Shown: piece by piece, positions 40,254-49,199 of the stretch
Layout: the number at the start of each line of letters is the position of its first letter
Position numbering within the stretch: the stretch's first letter is position 1
Source of the DNA: Hahellaceae bacterium
GTDB taxonomy: Bacteria > Pseudomonadota > Gammaproteobacteria > Pseudomonadales > Oleiphilaceae
Direction: 5' to 3'
Assembly: GCA_024234505.1 (NCBI GenBank)
Contig: JACKOD010000007.1
Coordinates: 1-64,000 of the forward strand
DNA length: 64,000 bases
Made by a program: the position numbers and the translations under genes
The notes under the pieces: generated by a model
What the model saw: only the letters and a program-made list of their open reading frames with translations
Told to the model about the DNA's origin: nothing
Database searches by the model: none

Positions 40254-40916
40254 TCAGTCCGTCTTAATGGATGCTTCCAGTGATTCCTCATATACCACGT
40301 CCTGATAGTGTTTTTTACACTCCCATCCCAGTGTTTCCAGTTCGGGTTTGTCGTAAAAGGTATCCACGTGACCAATACATAAATAGGCAATTAATTTATG
40401 GTGGCGGGCGCCCAGCAGGGCTTCCACTTGGGGCGCGTCGAGAATGCTGACCCAGCCGAGACCGATATTCAGCGACCGGGCCATCAGCCACATGTTTTGA
40501 ATGGCACATACCGTGGAGTATTGTCCCGCTTCCAGCATGCTGGTCTGGCCGAGCACCGGCGTATTGCGCGGTTCATAAAAGACAGCCAGGTTTACAGGCG
40601 CTTCGGTTATGCCTTCCAGTTTCAGTTGCTGATAGGTTGCTTGTTGACTGCCTTCGAACAGATGAGCCGCTTTTTGGTTTTCTTCGGCAAAAATACGCGC
40701 GACGGCAGATTTGGTGGCCGCATCTTTGATAATCACAAAACGCCACGGTTGTGAGTAACCCACGGAGGGCGCCATCATGCCGGCGCGAATTATGCGCTGG
40801 ACATGCTCGTCGTCGAGCTCACGATCTATAAATCGATTTCCCCGGACATCGCGTCTTAATCGCATAATCTGTTCCAGGGTTTGGCGTTCGGCTTCATCAA
40901 ACTGCTTGTAGCTCAC
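40254..40916 (-). CDS. bluB: 5,6-dimethylbenzimidazole synthase BluB, 220 aa
   Basis: BluB is a nitroreductase-fold flavoenzyme that breaks down reduced FMN with oxygen to give dimethylbenzimidazole, the lower ligand of cobalamin. The match covers RRDVRGNRFIDRELDD, MMAPSVGYSQPWRFVII (the BluB-specific SVGxSQPW), APVNLAVFYEP and LGWVSILDAPQVEALL. It runs opposite to the cobalamin operon on its right, with its promoter region toward it. The presence of an oxygen-dependent enzyme shows that the organism makes true B12 at least when oxygen is present. Confidence 0.93.
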   Translation of the reverse strand: MSYKQFDEAERQTLEQIMRLRRDVRGNRFIDRELDDEHVQRIIRAGMMAPSVGYSQPWRFVIIKDAATKSAVARIFAEENQKAAHLFEGSQQATYQQLKLEGITEAPVNLAVFYEPRNTPVLGQTSMLEAGQYSTVCAIQNMWLMARSLNIGLGWVSILDAPQVEALLGARHHKLIAYLCIGHVDTFYDKPELETLGWECKKHYQDVVYEESLEASIKTD

Positions 40917-40958
40917 GGCTTGAACTCTCTCTGGGAAAACGGAGTAAATTATTGCACA

Positions 40959-41048
40959 GTACCGGGTTGATGAACGGTGCTGGGTTGATTAGCGGTGCTG
41001 GGTTGACTAACCGTACCGGGTTAATCACTCGTACCGGGTGACAACGCC
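40959..41048 (+). repeat. Five 18-bp tandem repeats
   Basis: Five consecutive 18-base units share GTACCGGGTTGA or GTGCTGGGTTGA at their start (40959, 40977, 40995, 41013, 41031), the last one degenerate. The array lies in the divergent region between bluB and the 41073 gene, where promoters should be. Confidence 0.8.
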
Positions 41049-41072
41049 TCTTTTCTGATTCGTGTTCTCACT

Positions 41073-41423
41073 ATGTCTGACAGAGTCCAAACTATGACGG
41101 CGAGCGTAAGACAATTTTTCTACCGCTATATCGACAACCCATCCAGCGTACAAGGCTGTCTGGGATCAGAGTTGAGAACCGTTGAGCCGGAAGGCTGGCT
41201 GGTCTTTACACTGTCCGGGTTATATCAAACCTGCGGCGCGCCCGAGCATACCAGTTATGAATCTTTCAGGCACTCATTGTATGCCAGTCAACTGAATGAA
41301 GCGCTGGCCGAAAAAGGCTGCCGGGTTGATCTCTACCAATCGACCGGGAAAATCGATACCAGCTGGTATGTGCTTAAACCCATTTCGCAAGAAAACGCAG
41401 TCAAAGATCGTTTATCAGGCTAA
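41073..41423 (+). CDS. Hypothetical protein, 116 aa
   Basis: I do not recognise this soluble protein. It has an aromatic N-terminal half (FFYRYIDN, GWLVFTLSGLYQ) and no signal peptide or membrane helix. It lies between an 18-bp repeat array and the cobalamin riboswitch, on the strand of the cobalamin operon but upstream of the riboswitch, so it is not under that control. No clear ribosome binding site is seen, which lowers confidence. Confidence 0.55.
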   Translation: MSDRVQTMTASVRQFFYRYIDNPSSVQGCLGSELRTVEPEGWLVFTLSGLYQTCGAPEHTSYESFRHSLYASQLNEALAEKGCRVDLYQSTGKIDTSWYVLKPISQENAVKDRLSG

Positions 41424-41469
41424 CGAAATAGTTACCCGGAGTTTAAACTCGGAGGGTTTGTTGCTACTA

Positions 41470-41700
41470 TCTCTACAGTTTAGGTGCCCTACGGGGATAA
41501 TCGGGAAGTATGGTAGTTTCATGCCCGCATGAAAGATTCCATCGCTGCCCCCGCAACGGTAAACAAGAGAATGGCAGATTTTTGCCTTTTTCATTTGCAG
41601 TGCCACTGGAAGTTGACTTCTGGGAAGGTGCAAGTGAAGGTACGCGCTGGCAGCGGTAAGCCAAGTACGTCCCCTTTTGGAGCCCGAAGACCGGCCTGAC
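41470..41700 (+). ncRNA. Cobalamin riboswitch
   Basis: The conserved elements appear in order: TTAGGTGCC near 41480, AATCGGGAAG, GCTGCCCCCGCAACGGTAA near 41550, the TGCCACTGG / CTGGGAAGGTG pair, AAGCCAAGTACG, and the B12 box AGCCCGAAGACCGGCCTG at 41681-41698. This is the standard layout of an adenosylcobalamin-responsive riboswitch. It ends about 47 bases before the cbtB start, and should shut off the whole downstream operon when cobalamin is plentiful. Confidence 0.95.
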
Positions 41701-41746
41701 TCAATCGACTAACCAGTGCACGGTGGGTGCAAGAAGGATCATTTCA

Positions 41747-41932
41747 ATGAAAACGAACGTTGCTGTACAGCAGTACTCTCATACCAAAACCGCTATTTCT
41801 CCTGTCTTTCAAAACCTGGCCGCATTGCTTTTCGGCGCCATTATTTTGGGTGCGGTAGGATTTCTGTCGATGGACACCGCACATAACGCGGCGCACGACA
41901 CCCGACATTCTCTGGCATTTCCCTGCCACTAA
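41747..41932 (+). CDS. cbtB: CbtB, cobalt transporter subunit, 61 aa
   Basis: A short protein with one membrane helix (about residues 20-42, LAALLFGAIILGAVGFLSM) and a C-terminal His motif (HNAAHDTRHSLAFPCH), which is the CbtB signature and probably binds Co2+. AAGAAGGA lies at good spacing before the ATG at 41747; an upstream in-frame ATG would extend into the riboswitch. It is the first gene under the cobalamin riboswitch and precedes cbtA, its usual partner. Confidence 0.92.
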   Translation: MKTNVAVQQYSHTKTAISPVFQNLAALLFGAIILGAVGFLSMDTAHNAAHDTRHSLAFPCH

Positions 41933-42160
41933 AGGCGGCATGTACCTGTGATGGGTTTGCCTCGTTGCGGATGTAACGAGGCAGGCTGCATTGCTTGTCG
42001 TACCCGTTGCTTTTTTATCACGATCAATCAGGCGGTTGAGGCCGCATCGTGTACTTTCAGTTGGTGAAAAATCACGACGCACTCATGGCCGCTCTTAAAT
42101 CCATAGTGGGAAATAATGATCTTCACCCCGTCGACAGGGATGAAGAACCAGGAGAATAAA

Positions 42161-42925
42161 ATGCTTTTTCGAAGAATCATTCTGAACGCGTTGTTTGTGG
42201 GCGTGCTGGCCGGACTTGCGCTGAGTCTGGTACAGATGTTAACGGTAACACCGATTATTTTTGCGGCTGAAACCTATGAAGTGGCGGAAGCGGTACCTGA
42301 AGGCGGGCATACCCACGATCAGGGGAGTGAACCCGTCCATGAGCATTCAGATAGCGCGTGGGCACCTGAAGACGGGGCAGAGCGAACCTTCTATACCCTG
42401 CTATCTAACGTGCTGGCCGGAACGGGGTTTGCTGCCGTGGTACTGGCATTAATGTCACAAATGCAAATGCAGGGCGTCACGCAATTGAATCTGATTAAAG
42501 GATTACAGTGGGGTATCGCGGGGTTTCTGGCATTTTTCGTGGCGCCGGGTATTGGGTTACCTCCTGAAATTCCGGGCATGGAAGCGGCTCAGATTGAACA
42601 CCGGCAACTCTGGTGGGTGATTGCGGTGGTGAGTGTCGGATCAGGATTAATGGTGTTGGCGTTCGCTTCCTTAAAACTGAAAGCCTTGGGCGGGATTGCA
42701 ATCCTTTTTCCTTATCTGCTCAATATTCCGCATCATGATGGCCCGGCGTTTACCCACCCCGACCCTCAGGCGATTGCGGCTTTAACCGAACTCCATCAGC
42801 AGTTTGTAGTCGCCAGTGGCGTTGCCAATCTCATTTTCTGGATGGCTTTAGGCTTGCTGGCAGCCTGGGTGCTGAATCGTTTTGTACTGAAAGGACTAGA
42901 TCTGAATGCCATTGCAGGCCGCTAG
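42161..42925 (+). CDS. cbtA: CbtA, cobalt transporter subunit, 254 aa
   Basis: CbtA is a membrane protein with about five helices: MLFRRIILNALFVGVLAGLA at the start, GLQWGIAGFLAFFVAPGIGLPPEIPGM in the middle (PGLGLPPE-like motif), and a last helix LIFWMALGLLAAWVLNRF. A periplasmic loop is His/Glu-rich (GHTHDQ, VHEHSD), probably a cobalt-capture site. CCAGGAG precedes the ATG at 42161. It overlaps the following chelatase gene by 20 bases. Cobalt import by CbtAB is inferred in the field from its riboswitch control. Confidence 0.92.
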   Translation: MLFRRIILNALFVGVLAGLALSLVQMLTVTPIIFAAETYEVAEAVPEGGHTHDQGSEPVHEHSDSAWAPEDGAERTFYTLLSNVLAGTGFAAVVLALMSQMQMQGVTQLNLIKGLQWGIAGFLAFFVAPGIGLPPEIPGMEAAQIEHRQLWWVIAVVSVGSGLMVLAFASLKLKALGGIAILFPYLLNIPHHDGPAFTHPDPQAIAALTELHQQFVVASGVANLIFWMALGLLAAWVLNRFVLKGLDLNAIAGR

Positions 42926-44624
42926 TTTTCCATTTACGGCCGTATCAGGTCAGCCCGATTTCAAATTGGCGCTGATTCTGGCGGCGATCAACCCCCGCGT
43001 AGGCGGGGTGTTGGTCAGCGGGCCGCGAGGTTCGGCCAAGTCGACGCTCGCGCGCGGCCTGGCTGATGTTTTACCGGCGTCTGGCGAAAGTTCGGTGCCC
43101 TTTATGACGCTGCCACTGGGTGCCAGTGAAGAAATGCTGGTTGGTACGCTGAATTTGCAACAAGTTCTGCAAGACCAAACCGTCGCATTCCAGCCCGGTT
43201 TGCTGGCGAAGGCCCATGGCGGCGTGCTGTATGTTGATGAAGTTAATTTGCTTGCCGACAATCTGGTCGATTTACTACTCGATGTATCTGCCAGCGGAAT
43301 GAATATTATTGAGCGCGATGGCATTAGTCATCGGCATCCTGCGCGGTTTATTTTGTTAGGTACCATGAATGCCGACGAAGGGGAGTTAAGGCCCCAGTTG
43401 CAGGATCGTTTTGGTTTGTATGTTGAGTTGGGCCAAGCCTACAGTATCGCCGAACGGATCGAAATTGTGCGCTTGCGAGAGCAGTTTGATACCGATCCCG
43501 CCGGATTTATCGCCGCCTATGCGGCTCAACAACATAATTTACAGCAACGCATTCATCAAGCGCGCGAACGGCTTCCCGAAGTGCGTTGCGCCGATGAGTT
43601 GCGGGTGCTTATCGCCGAACGTTGCCACGCTGCGGAGGTTGACGGATTACGGGCAGACATCGTCTGGTTGAGAGCAGCACTGGCGCATGCGGCACTGGAA
43701 GGACGAATGGAAATGCAGGCGTCCGATATATTGGCGCTGGAGCCTCTGGTGCTGGGGCATCGCCGTAAAGCCACCCGAACACCTCCGCCGAATCCGCCTT
43801 CTCCTCCGCCGTTCAGTCGCCCGCAGGATAAAACCGAAACCGGAAATTCATCGCAAGCTGCCGGTGACTGGGGCAGTATGGCACCCGTCGCGCAGCCGAC
43901 GGCGTCGCAAAAACGACTGTCTTTTTCGAGCGAGTCTAATAAAGTGACGTCGGCCTTGAATTCAATTCATGCCGCCCTGAACCCTTCTGTAGGAAAAGAC
44001 AAAGGCAGGGATAGTCGAGGCACCCGATCAGGAAAACGCGATAGCCACACGGTGGACTGGTTCGGATCATTGATTCGCCAGGCAGGTTCCTGGCCATTGC
44101 GGGCACTCCACTTTAAAAAGCAGAAAACCGGACAGTCGGTATTACATTTGATTTTGCTGGATACATCGGCCTCCACGCTTGAGAATCGCTTGTTTGCCCA
44201 TGCCAAGGCAACCGTATTACAAATTGCAGAGCAGGCTTACCTAAACAGGGAGCAGCTGACTTTACTGGGATTTGGCAATCAGCAGGTAACGACTTTACTA
44301 CCCAAAAAAAGGGCACCCAAGTCGTTGCGGCGTTTTCTGGATTCGATTGCGGCGGGTGGCGGAACCCCGCTGCGAGAAATGTTGCAACAGGCGCTTTCCT
44401 ATCAGCAGGTGCAGCAACGCCAAACTCCCGGACTGAAGATTAAAACCTACCTGATTACCGATGGGCGAACGGCACAACCGCTCCACGACGTTCAGTTGCT
44501 GGGTGAGGTTCTGGTGATTGATATCGAAAATTCAGCAGTAAAACGTGGCAAGGCCAGAGCGCTTGCGACTCAGCTACGCGCCCCCTATTTTTCTTTGCCC
44601 GTGTTGCTGGCTGAGCAGAGGTAA
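42906..44624 (+). CDS. ChlI-ChlD fusion, ATPase/VWA partner of cobaltochelatase, 572 aa
   Basis: The N-terminal AAA+ domain has Walker A GPRGSAKST (39-47) and Walker B VLYVDEVNLL (Asp111, Glu112), as in BchI/ChlI. A Pro/Ser-rich linker (about 285-380) joins it to a C-terminal von Willebrand A domain with a MIDAS motif (LLDTSAST). In organisms that lack CobS and CobT, such a fusion drives CobN in the ATP-dependent insertion of cobalt into hydrogenobyrinic acid diamide. cobN lies further down the same operon. The start overlaps cbtA by 20 bases. Confidence 0.88.
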   Translation: MPLQAASFPFTAVSGQPDFKLALILAAINPRVGGVLVSGPRGSAKSTLARGLADVLPASGESSVPFMTLPLGASEEMLVGTLNLQQVLQDQTVAFQPGLLAKAHGGVLYVDEVNLLADNLVDLLLDVSASGMNIIERDGISHRHPARFILLGTMNADEGELRPQLQDRFGLYVELGQAYSIAERIEIVRLREQFDTDPAGFIAAYAAQQHNLQQRIHQARERLPEVRCADELRVLIAERCHAAEVDGLRADIVWLRAALAHAALEGRMEMQASDILALEPLVLGHRRKATRTPPPNPPSPPPFSRPQDKTETGNSSQAAGDWGSMAPVAQPTASQKRLSFSSESNKVTSALNSIHAALNPSVGKDKGRDSRGTRSGKRDSHTVDWFGSLIRQAGSWPLRALHFKKQKTGQSVLHLILLDTSASTLENRLFAHAKATVLQIAEQAYLNREQLTLLGFGNQQVTTLLPKKRAPKSLRRFLDSIAAGGGTPLREMLQQALSYQQVQQRQTPGLKIKTYLITDGRTAQPLHDVQLLGEVLVIDIENSAVKRGKARALATQLRAPYFSLPVLLAEQR

Positions 44625-44630
44625 TTGATT

Positions 44631-45224
44631 ATGAGTGAACATTCCCATCAGACCCGAATGGCCTCACGGAAAGCGGTCATTGACGCCAAAATCGCGCAAG
44701 CTACGGAAGAGCGTGGCGTGTTGATTCTGTTGAAAGGCAATGGCAAGGGAAAAAGCAGTTCGGCCTTCGGTACCATGGCCAGATCGGCAGGGCACGGAAA
44801 ACGCTGCGCGGTGATTCAATTTGTTAAAGGCCGGCGTGAAACCGGGGAATATAAATTTTTTAAGGATCATCCGTTAATCGACTGGCATGTCATGGGGCAC
44901 GGCTTTACGTGGGAAACCCAGGACAAACAGCAAGATCAGGCGGCCGCACAAAAAGCCTGGCAACTGGCTGAAGAACTGCTTTGCGATGATCGCTACGACC
45001 TGCTGGTGTTTGACGAGCTGAGTTACATGATTAAGTACGGCTATCTGGACGCGGCGCCGATGGTGTCCTCGCTACAGCAACGCCCCCGGCATCAGAGTGT
45101 CATTATTACGGGGCGAACCATGGCGGTTCCCTTGCAGGACATTGCCGATACGATTTCGGTAGTGCAGGACGAGCGTCATGCTTTTCGTCTGGGCGTTAAG
45201 GCACAAGCCGGGATTGAATATTAA
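44631..45224 (+). CDS. cobO: Cob(I)yrinic acid a,c-diamide adenosyltransferase, 197 aa
   Basis: This CobO/BtuR/CobA-type enzyme has a P-loop near the N-terminus (LLKGNGKGKSSSAFGTM) and LLVFDELSYMIKYGYL plus VIITGRTMAVPL, all typical of the family. It transfers the 5'-deoxyadenosyl group from ATP to the reduced cobalt. The ATG at 44631 has AGAGG 9 bases upstream; a TTG two codons earlier is ignored. It overlaps cobB by one base. Confidence 0.93.
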   Translation: MSEHSHQTRMASRKAVIDAKIAQATEERGVLILLKGNGKGKSSSAFGTMARSAGHGKRCAVIQFVKGRRETGEYKFFKDHPLIDWHVMGHGFTWETQDKQQDQAAAQKAWQLAEELLCDDRYDLLVFDELSYMIKYGYLDAAPMVSSLQQRPRHQSVIITGRTMAVPLQDIADTISVVQDERHAFRLGVKAQAGIEY

Positions 45225-46540
45225 TGAGCACCGTGACTTGCCCTGCCTTGTTTTTAACCGCACCTGCCTCGGGGCAGGGTAAAACGACTATTACGGCGGC
45301 GCTGGCGCGATTGCTGTCGCGCCAGGGTAAAGTGGTTCGGGTGTTCAAAACCGGCCCGGATTATCTGGATCCGCAAATTTTGCAGCAGGCCAGTGGGCAG
45401 CCCGTTGAACCGCTGGATTTATGGATGGCAGGCGAAGCCTATTGTCGCCAGAAACTCTACGAGGCGGCACAGGTAGCCGATTTGATTCTGGTCGAAGGGG
45501 TCATGGGGATGTTTGATGGCGAGCCCTCCAGTGCCGACCTTGCCGCACGTTTCAATTTGCCCATGGCGATTGTGATGGATGTTAAAGGCATGGCGCAAAC
45601 GGCGGCGGCCATGGTGTTGGGGCTGGCCAGTTATCGGAGTGATGTCTCCGTGATCGGGTTGATTGCCAATCATTGCAGTTCGGAGCGTCACCGCGAACTC
45701 ATTGCCAACGCCTTGCCCGAGCATTTGCCGCTGTTGATGCATTTAGCCCGTTCAGAAGAGGTGAGTTTACCCGAACGCCACCTGGGATTGGTGCAGGCGA
45801 ATGAAGTCGCGGACGAACTGGAACAGAAGTTCGAAGCCGGTGCCGATTGGCTGGAAGCCGCGGGGGCGCTGAATATTTTGGCGCATTGCCCTGAAGTGAT
45901 CTTCGCACCGGGCCATATCCCTGCGCCTAAAAAAGAACTGGCCGGACTGACCATCGGTATCGCCCGGGATACGGCCTTTAGCTTTATTTATGAAGCCAAT
46001 ATGCAGTTGCTGCGTGACATGGGGGCTCAGCTGGTTTTCTTTTCGCCCCTGACAGACCGTGATTTGCCCTCCGCCGATGCCCTGTGGTTACCGGGCGGGT
46101 ATCCGGAATTGCACGCACGCGCGTTGTCGGAAAATGTATCGCTGCAACAGCAGATCAAGGCGTTTTTTGAAAGCGATCGACCTATTCTGGCCGAGTGTGG
46201 TGGCTTTTTGTATTGTCTGGAATCCCTGACGGATCTGGAAGGCCAGACTTTCATGATGACTGGCATAATGTCGGGGCAGGGCGCCATGCGCGGCAAGCGG
46301 GGGTGTCAGGGAATGCAGACGGCACCATTGCCTGAAGGCCCGGTCAAGGCGCATGCTCATCATCGTTCTCGCAGTGACGGTACGCCGGAGCCTATTGCTT
46401 TTGGACAGCGGCAGCGCCATCCTGCGCCAGGTGAAGCCATTTACCGGGTGCGTCACTTAACGGCGACCTACTTACACCTGTTTTTTCCGTCCAATCCGGA
46501 TGCCATTACGCGGATATTTTGTCCGAAGGCGAGTCTATGA
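45224..46540 (+). CDS. cobB: Cobyrinate a,c-diamide synthase (CobB/CbiA), 438 aa
   Basis: The N-terminal ATPase-like domain starts LTAPASGQGKTTITAALA and includes FKTGPDYLDP and VEGVMGMFDG. The C-terminal domain is a class I glutamine amidotransferase with the nucleophilic Cys in LAECGGFLYCLE. The enzyme amidates the a and c side chains with glutamine and ATP. Length is normal. ATG overlaps the cobO stop (TAATG), and its own stop overlaps the next start. The name CobB or CbiA depends on whether cobalt is already present, which this mixed cluster leaves open. Confidence 0.93.
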   Translation: MSTVTCPALFLTAPASGQGKTTITAALARLLSRQGKVVRVFKTGPDYLDPQILQQASGQPVEPLDLWMAGEAYCRQKLYEAAQVADLILVEGVMGMFDGEPSSADLAARFNLPMAIVMDVKGMAQTAAAMVLGLASYRSDVSVIGLIANHCSSERHRELIANALPEHLPLLMHLARSEEVSLPERHLGLVQANEVADELEQKFEAGADWLEAAGALNILAHCPEVIFAPGHIPAPKKELAGLTIGIARDTAFSFIYEANMQLLRDMGAQLVFFSPLTDRDLPSADALWLPGGYPELHARALSENVSLQQQIKAFFESDRPILAECGGFLYCLESLTDLEGQTFMMTGIMSGQGAMRGKRGCQGMQTAPLPEGPVKAHAHHRSRSDGTPEPIAFGQRQRHPAPGEAIYRVRHLTATYLHLFFPSNPDAITRIFCPKASL

Positions 46541-47229
46541 TTACTGCTTCTTTCTCTATCATGGCGGTCGGTTTTACCTTGGGTCTGATGCACGCACTCG
46601 ATGCCGATCATGTCATGGCGGTCTCTACCCTGAGCAGTCAAAAAGCCGGGGTAATGCGCACGTTGCGGTTCTGCGCCAGTTGGGCCATCGGGCACGCGGG
46701 TGTGTTGGTGACCAGTGGTTTACTGCTGTTCGGGCTGGGGTGGCAGTTGCCCGCCTCATTGCAGCACGTGGCCGAGCTATTGGTTGGCCTGCTGTTAATC
46801 GGTTTGGGGCTTTATTGTTTTTGGCGGTTTCGACAACAGAAACTGCGCCTGATTCAGCACAGCCATGACGAAATTACGCATTACCATTGGCATGTCGAAG
46901 GCGATGTGACCCGGCGTGGCCACCGGGGGTTCCCGAACCGCGAAGGCCACGCTCCTGTGATGGTGGGGGTGGTGCATGGTCTGGCGGGCAGCGCGCCGGC
47001 ACTTGCACTGGTGCCTGCGGTATCACAAGGACAATTGTCATGGGCGCTGATTTATTTGATGGTGTTTTCCTGTGGTGTCATGTTGTCCATGCTGGTGTTT
47101 GGTCTGGGGCTGGGCACATTGCAAAAGTATCTAAAAGAAAAGCATCTGAAATGGTTTCACTGGCAGCAGCATTTAATTGCTGGCGGGTCGGTGATTTTAG
47201 GTGGCTATTGGTTTAGTCAGGCGCTTTGA
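46537..47229 (+). CDS. NiCoT/UreH-like nickel/cobalt transporter, 230 aa
   Basis: About six membrane helices are visible, with the metal-transport motif HALDADHV (HX4DH) in the first helix, as in NiCoT permeases. A second conserved stretch is GVVHGLAGSAPALALV. Between them a His-rich cytoplasmic loop (HSHDEITHYHWHVEGD) may bind the ion. The start ATG at 46537 overlaps the cobB stop (ATGA). Position inside the cobalamin operon argues for cobalt import or export in addition to CbtAB. Confidence 0.82.
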   Translation: MITASFSIMAVGFTLGLMHALDADHVMAVSTLSSQKAGVMRTLRFCASWAIGHAGVLVTSGLLLFGLGWQLPASLQHVAELLVGLLLIGLGLYCFWRFRQQKLRLIQHSHDEITHYHWHVEGDVTRRGHRGFPNREGHAPVMVGVVHGLAGSAPALALVPAVSQGQLSWALIYLMVFSCGVMLSMLVFGLGLGTLQKYLKEKHLKWFHWQQHLIAGGSVILGGYWFSQAL

Positions 47230-48378
47230 ATGTGGCCTGAAAGTGGCGAGCACCAGACCCCGTTACGTACCGGACTCACCACAGGTACGTGCGCGACAGC
47301 CTGTTGTGTGGCGGCGGCGCAAGCATTGCTGGCAAACAAACGCCCTCCGCAGGTCGAAGTTCGGTTACCCAAAGGACAGCAGGTTCTACTGGCGATTGAC
47401 GAATATGCTGTTCTTGATGCAGACGTCAAGCTCGATACGAACGTCAATCCGGCACCCGGCATTCGCACTTCTACCATTAAAGACGCCGGGGATGATCCCG
47501 ATGTTACCCACGGTGCGCGTGTCTATGTTGAGCTCCGGCTTACCTCGGTGGCCGGGGTGACCTTTCGGGCGGCCAAGGGCGTGGGTGTGGTCACGCGGGA
47601 AGGATTATTACTGGCGGTGAACGAGCCTGCCATTAATCCGGTGCCTCGCAAAATGATGACCGAACATCTGCAAAATGCCGCACAGGTTTATGGTTACCGG
47701 GGTGGCTTTGAGGTGTCGGTCGGGGTGGAGCAGGGCGAGCAACTGGCGCTTAAAACCATGAACCCACGACTGGGTATCGTCGGTGGACTGTCCATTCTGG
47801 GTACCACCGGTATTGTGCGGCCGTATTCCTGTTCTGCTTACATTGCTTCGATACATCAGGGGATTGATGTGGCGCGCGCCAATGGCATTACTCACATCGC
47901 CGCCACCACCGGAAGCACCAGTGAAGCAGCCATAAAAGCGCATTATGGTTTGGACGATATGGCGCTACTGGAGATGGGCGACTTTGTCGGGGCGGTACTT
48001 AAATATCTGCGTAAAGCCCCCGTGGCTAAAGTCACGCTATGTGGGGGGTTCGGAAAAATCAGCAAGCTCGCGAACGGGCATCTGGATTTAAACAGCCGGG
48101 TATCGAGTATTGATCTTGACCAGTTGGCGGATTGGGCGGCCGGATGTGGTGCATCACCCGCCCTCTGTGAGCAAATCCGGCAAGCCAACACCAGTATGCA
48201 GGCGCTCGGTTTGTGTCAGGCGCAAGCTATTCCATTGGCCGACGCGGTTTGTCGGCAGGCACTGTTGCAAGCGCGTCAAGTGGTGGCGCGTATTCCTCCG
48301 GGTGACCTGCAGCTGGAAGTGTGGGCGGTGGACCGACACGGTGCTTTTGTGGGATCAGCCGTTGAGTGTATTTCATGA
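47230..48378 (+). CDS. cbiD: Cobalt-precorrin-5B (C1)-methyltransferase, 382 aa
   Basis: CbiD is recognised by the N-terminal LRTGLTTGTCATACC and by GDDPDVTHGA, GVGVVTREGLLL, NPRLGIVGGLSILGTTGIV and LCGGFGKISKLANGHLDLN. It methylates C1 in the anaerobic route and replaces the unrelated CobF of the aerobic route. The ATG directly follows the transporter stop codon. The stop overlaps the next start by 4 bases. Confidence 0.95.
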   Translation: MWPESGEHQTPLRTGLTTGTCATACCVAAAQALLANKRPPQVEVRLPKGQQVLLAIDEYAVLDADVKLDTNVNPAPGIRTSTIKDAGDDPDVTHGARVYVELRLTSVAGVTFRAAKGVGVVTREGLLLAVNEPAINPVPRKMMTEHLQNAAQVYGYRGGFEVSVGVEQGEQLALKTMNPRLGIVGGLSILGTTGIVRPYSCSAYIASIHQGIDVARANGITHIAATTGSTSEAAIKAHYGLDDMALLEMGDFVGAVLKYLRKAPVAKVTLCGGFGKISKLANGHLDLNSRVSSIDLDQLADWAAGCGASPALCEQIRQANTSMQALGLCQAQAIPLADAVCRQALLQARQVVARIPPGDLQLEVWAVDRHGAFVGSAVECIS

Positions 48379-49199
48379 ATTGGCTGATTTTAGGCGGAAC
48401 GACTGAAGCGCGTTTGTTTACGGAGCAGGCCTGTGCCGAAATAGTCCGGGGTGATCTGTCATTGGGTAACCATGGTACAGAACCTACGCTGATATACAGC
48501 GTGGCCGGTCGGGTGCGTCAACCGCAATTGCCATGCAGGGTGATTTCCGGCGGCTTTAGTGCCGGGGGGGGATTGCAACGCTATCTTCAAGTTGAGGCTA
48601 TTCAGGGGATACTGGACTTTACCCATCCTTTTGCTGCGCGTATCAGCACGGCGGCGGTGGCGGCTGCGAGGGCTCAAGGCATTCCCTGCTGGCGATTCCG
48701 TCGCCCCCCCTGGCGGGCACGGGCGGGGGATCGGTGGCAATGCTTTTCAACTCGGGACGACCTGTGGCAGGCGCTGGGCCACTTTAAGTCAATTTTGCTT
48801 ACGCTGGGACAACTTACACCAGCTGAGTGGGAGGCCTTGCTTAGTGTGGTCACGCCGGGTCAAGGTCAGCGTCTGGTGATACGAACCGCAGTGGCCCCCG
48901 GGATGACATTACCTGAGGGCGTCGAGTGGCTTCAGGCCATCGGACCTTTTTGTCTGGAAGATGAAATACGGCTGCTTACAAATGCACAGATAGACGTCTT
49001 GGTGACCAAAAACAGTGGGGGGCAGGCGACGCAAGCCAAGCTCAACGCTGCGCGGCAATTGCAGGTGCCGGTGCTCATGCTCGACCGGCCAGTGTTGCCG
49101 CCAGCCGATCACGAGTTTGAGACTATTGAACAAGGTTTGAACGACCTCAAACACTATTTAACCCAAACAGAACACGCGGGATATCCGGATGTCTTTTGA
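48375..49199 (+). CDS. cobK: Precorrin-6A reductase (CobK/CbiJ), 274 aa
   Basis: An NAD(P)H-dependent reductase is shown by WLILGGTTEARLF at the start (nucleotide-binding), ILDFTHPFAARISTAAVAAA, and the C-terminal VLVTKNSGGQATQAKLNAAR. It reduces the C18-C19 double bond of the corrin precursor. The ATG at 48375 shares ATGA with the cbiD stop and gives the normal N-terminus; an upstream GTG is rejected. It overlaps cobH by 11 bases. Confidence 0.92.
   Translation: MNWLILGGTTEARLFTEQACAEIVRGDLSLGNHGTEPTLIYSVAGRVRQPQLPCRVISGGFSAGGGLQRYLQVEAIQGILDFTHPFAARISTAAVAAARAQGIPCWRFRRPPWRARAGDRWQCFSTRDDLWQALGHFKSILLTLGQLTPAEWEALLSVVTPGQGQRLVIRTAVAPGMTLPEGVEWLQAIGPFCLEDEIRLLTNAQIDVLVTKNSGGQATQAKLNAARQLQVPVLMLDRPVLPPADHEFETIEQGLNDLKHYLTQTEHAGYPDVF

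Noticed and set aside
40959..41048. CRISPR or iteron origin
   Set aside because: The 18-bp units abut without spacers, and no replication gene or cas gene is nearby.
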